From positions 1 to 7,938 of the forward strand of contig CACZAK010000216.1 in assembly GCA_902779075.1 (NCBI GenBank): a stretch of DNA of 7,938 nucleotides, written 5' to 3'. The notes below the pieces were generated by a model that saw only the letters and a program-made list of their open reading frames with translations, was not told where the DNA came from and did no database searches. The stretch comes from an uncultured bacterium. GTDB lineage: Bacteria > Verrucomicrobiota > Kiritimatiellia > RFP12 > UBA1067. Shown here piece by piece: positions 7,203 to 7,938 of the stretch (position 1 is the first letter of the stretch; every line of letters begins with the position of its first letter). The position numbers and the translations under genes are program-made.

Positions 7203-7938
7203 AAACGAACAAATTGGCTCTGTAGCCGCTGCCCATCGAGCGGTTCGCGGCGGACGAACTCACGAACTTCCTATCGCGCGTCATTGGCGCTCCCGTGCCC
7301 GTTATAGGGGCACGGAGTAACGGCACCGACAGCGTCGCCATTCTGCTCGGCCGTGCCGCGGGATTCGACGTTTCGGCCTTTGAGCGCGACGCGTTCAGGA
7401 CGAAGGTCGAGCGCTCTTCGGACGGCGCGGCGACAATCCGCATCGCCGGGCGCGACGGCAATGCCGATCTCTTCAGGTACGTCTGGAAATACGGCCAGTC
7501 AACGCATCATGAGCGTGCGACGCTTTTTGGCGTCTATGCGTTTCTTGAGGACTTCGCCGGCGTCAGGTTCTATTTCCCCGGCGAGCTGGGCACGGTTGCG
7601 AACCGCCGAAACGAGGTGAAGGTCCCCGTGCAGGACAAGGTCACCGCGCCGTGGTTCCCCGTGCGCTCCGTGTATTCCTGGAAAGACGGCGAGTGGTACG
7701 AGCCGATTCCAGAGGGCTGGCACAAGGAATCGGGCAAGGCGTTGAACTGTCTGAGGCTGCGCTTCGAGACCTTTCGCATACCGTGCTGCCACGGGCAGAA
7801 CAACTTCAAGATCGTCCAGCGCTTCCGCGACACGCACCCTGAATACTGCCAGCTGCGCAAGGACGGGACGCGCTGCCTGGGGCTGGAGAGGCTGCGCGAC
7901 GGCTACGACCATCAGTGGCAGCTCTGCCAGAGTTCAAA
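7199..7938 (+). pseudogene. Third DUF4838 copy: stop at codon 9, signal peptide region missing, 3' end beyond the window
   Basis: From the ATG at 7199 the frame reads MKTNKLAL and then TAG (7223-7225). Directly after the stop, in the same frame, it resumes as PLPIERFAADELTNFLSRV and stays open for 237 codons to the right edge. The downstream part is clearly a DUF4838/GH67-type paralog of the preceding gene. ERATLFGVY...FPGELGTV matches it at 25 of 29 positions, and RIPCCHGQN (His at 7790-7792), RFRDTHPEY, DGTR and LCQSSK also correspond. By alignment, the ATG-to-NFL distance is 22 codons here against 47 in the paralog, so about 25 codons are gone: the hydrophobic core of the signal peptide, the cleavage site and the first strand. 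No good internal start follows (only CTG 7229 or GTG 7295, without ribosome sites, and neither would restore export). It may be a recent pseudogene, an assembly or sequencing error, or a gene reinitiated after an 8-codon peptide. TAG ends the first gene of this window, so general TAG recoding is unlikely. The remaining domains cannot be judged. Confidence 0.8.

Noticed and set aside
7223..7225. TAG as a recoded sense codon (alternative genetic code)
   Set aside because: TAG ends the first gene at the expected place just before the next start, no other coding region here contains an in-frame TAG, and the missing 25 codons beside this one point to a lesion.
7499..7912. - strand frame of about 137 codons near the right edge
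   Set aside because: It lies opposite the clearly homologous third DUF4838 copy and mirrors its conserved codons; no independent support.

Overview
The window is a GC-rich stretch of bacterial DNA with almost no space between genes. Every convincing gene is on the + strand, and the genes look like consecutive members of one operon. The organism is most likely a gut or anaerobic member of the PVC group (Kiritimatiellota, Lentisphaerota or Verrucomicrobiota). This rests on the gene content: a large secreted beta-rich protein with autotransporter-type repeats and a W-x-G-x-G...W module, next to several secreted DUF4838 proteins. It is an inference from family knowledge, not a database result.

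Layout. Bases 1-2492 hold the 3' part of a large repetitive surface or secreted protein whose start lies left of the window. Seven bases later, 2500-4872 encodes a complete secreted DUF4838 protein of 790 residues with a GH67-type N-terminal domain. Its stop overlaps the start of a second, divergent DUF4838 protein (4869-7202, 777 residues), which ends in a jelly-roll domain resembling carbohydrate-binding modules. That stop in turn overlaps an ATG (7199) that opens a third, closely related DUF4838 copy running off the right edge. The third copy has an in-frame TAG at codon 9 and lacks about 25 codons where the signal peptide and first strand should be, so it is called a pseudogene or broken gene. 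No promoter, terminator, RNA gene, mobile element or CRISPR array was found, and there is no intergenic stretch over 7 bases.

How the genes may work together. The DUF4838 proteins combine a GH67-like N-terminal domain, a probable barrel with a conserved C-x-C-x2-C motif, and beta-rich C-terminal domains. That is the architecture expected of exported enzymes or binding proteins acting on complex glycans. The upstream repeat protein could display them or bind substrate at the cell surface. The locus would then be a polysaccharide-use operon without SusC/SusD-type genes in view. Enzymatic activity and substrate are unknown.

The items most worth a second look are the broken third DUF4838 copy, a perfect 24-base palindrome inside the first gene (119-142), and the missing beta-barrel in the autotransporter-like protein.
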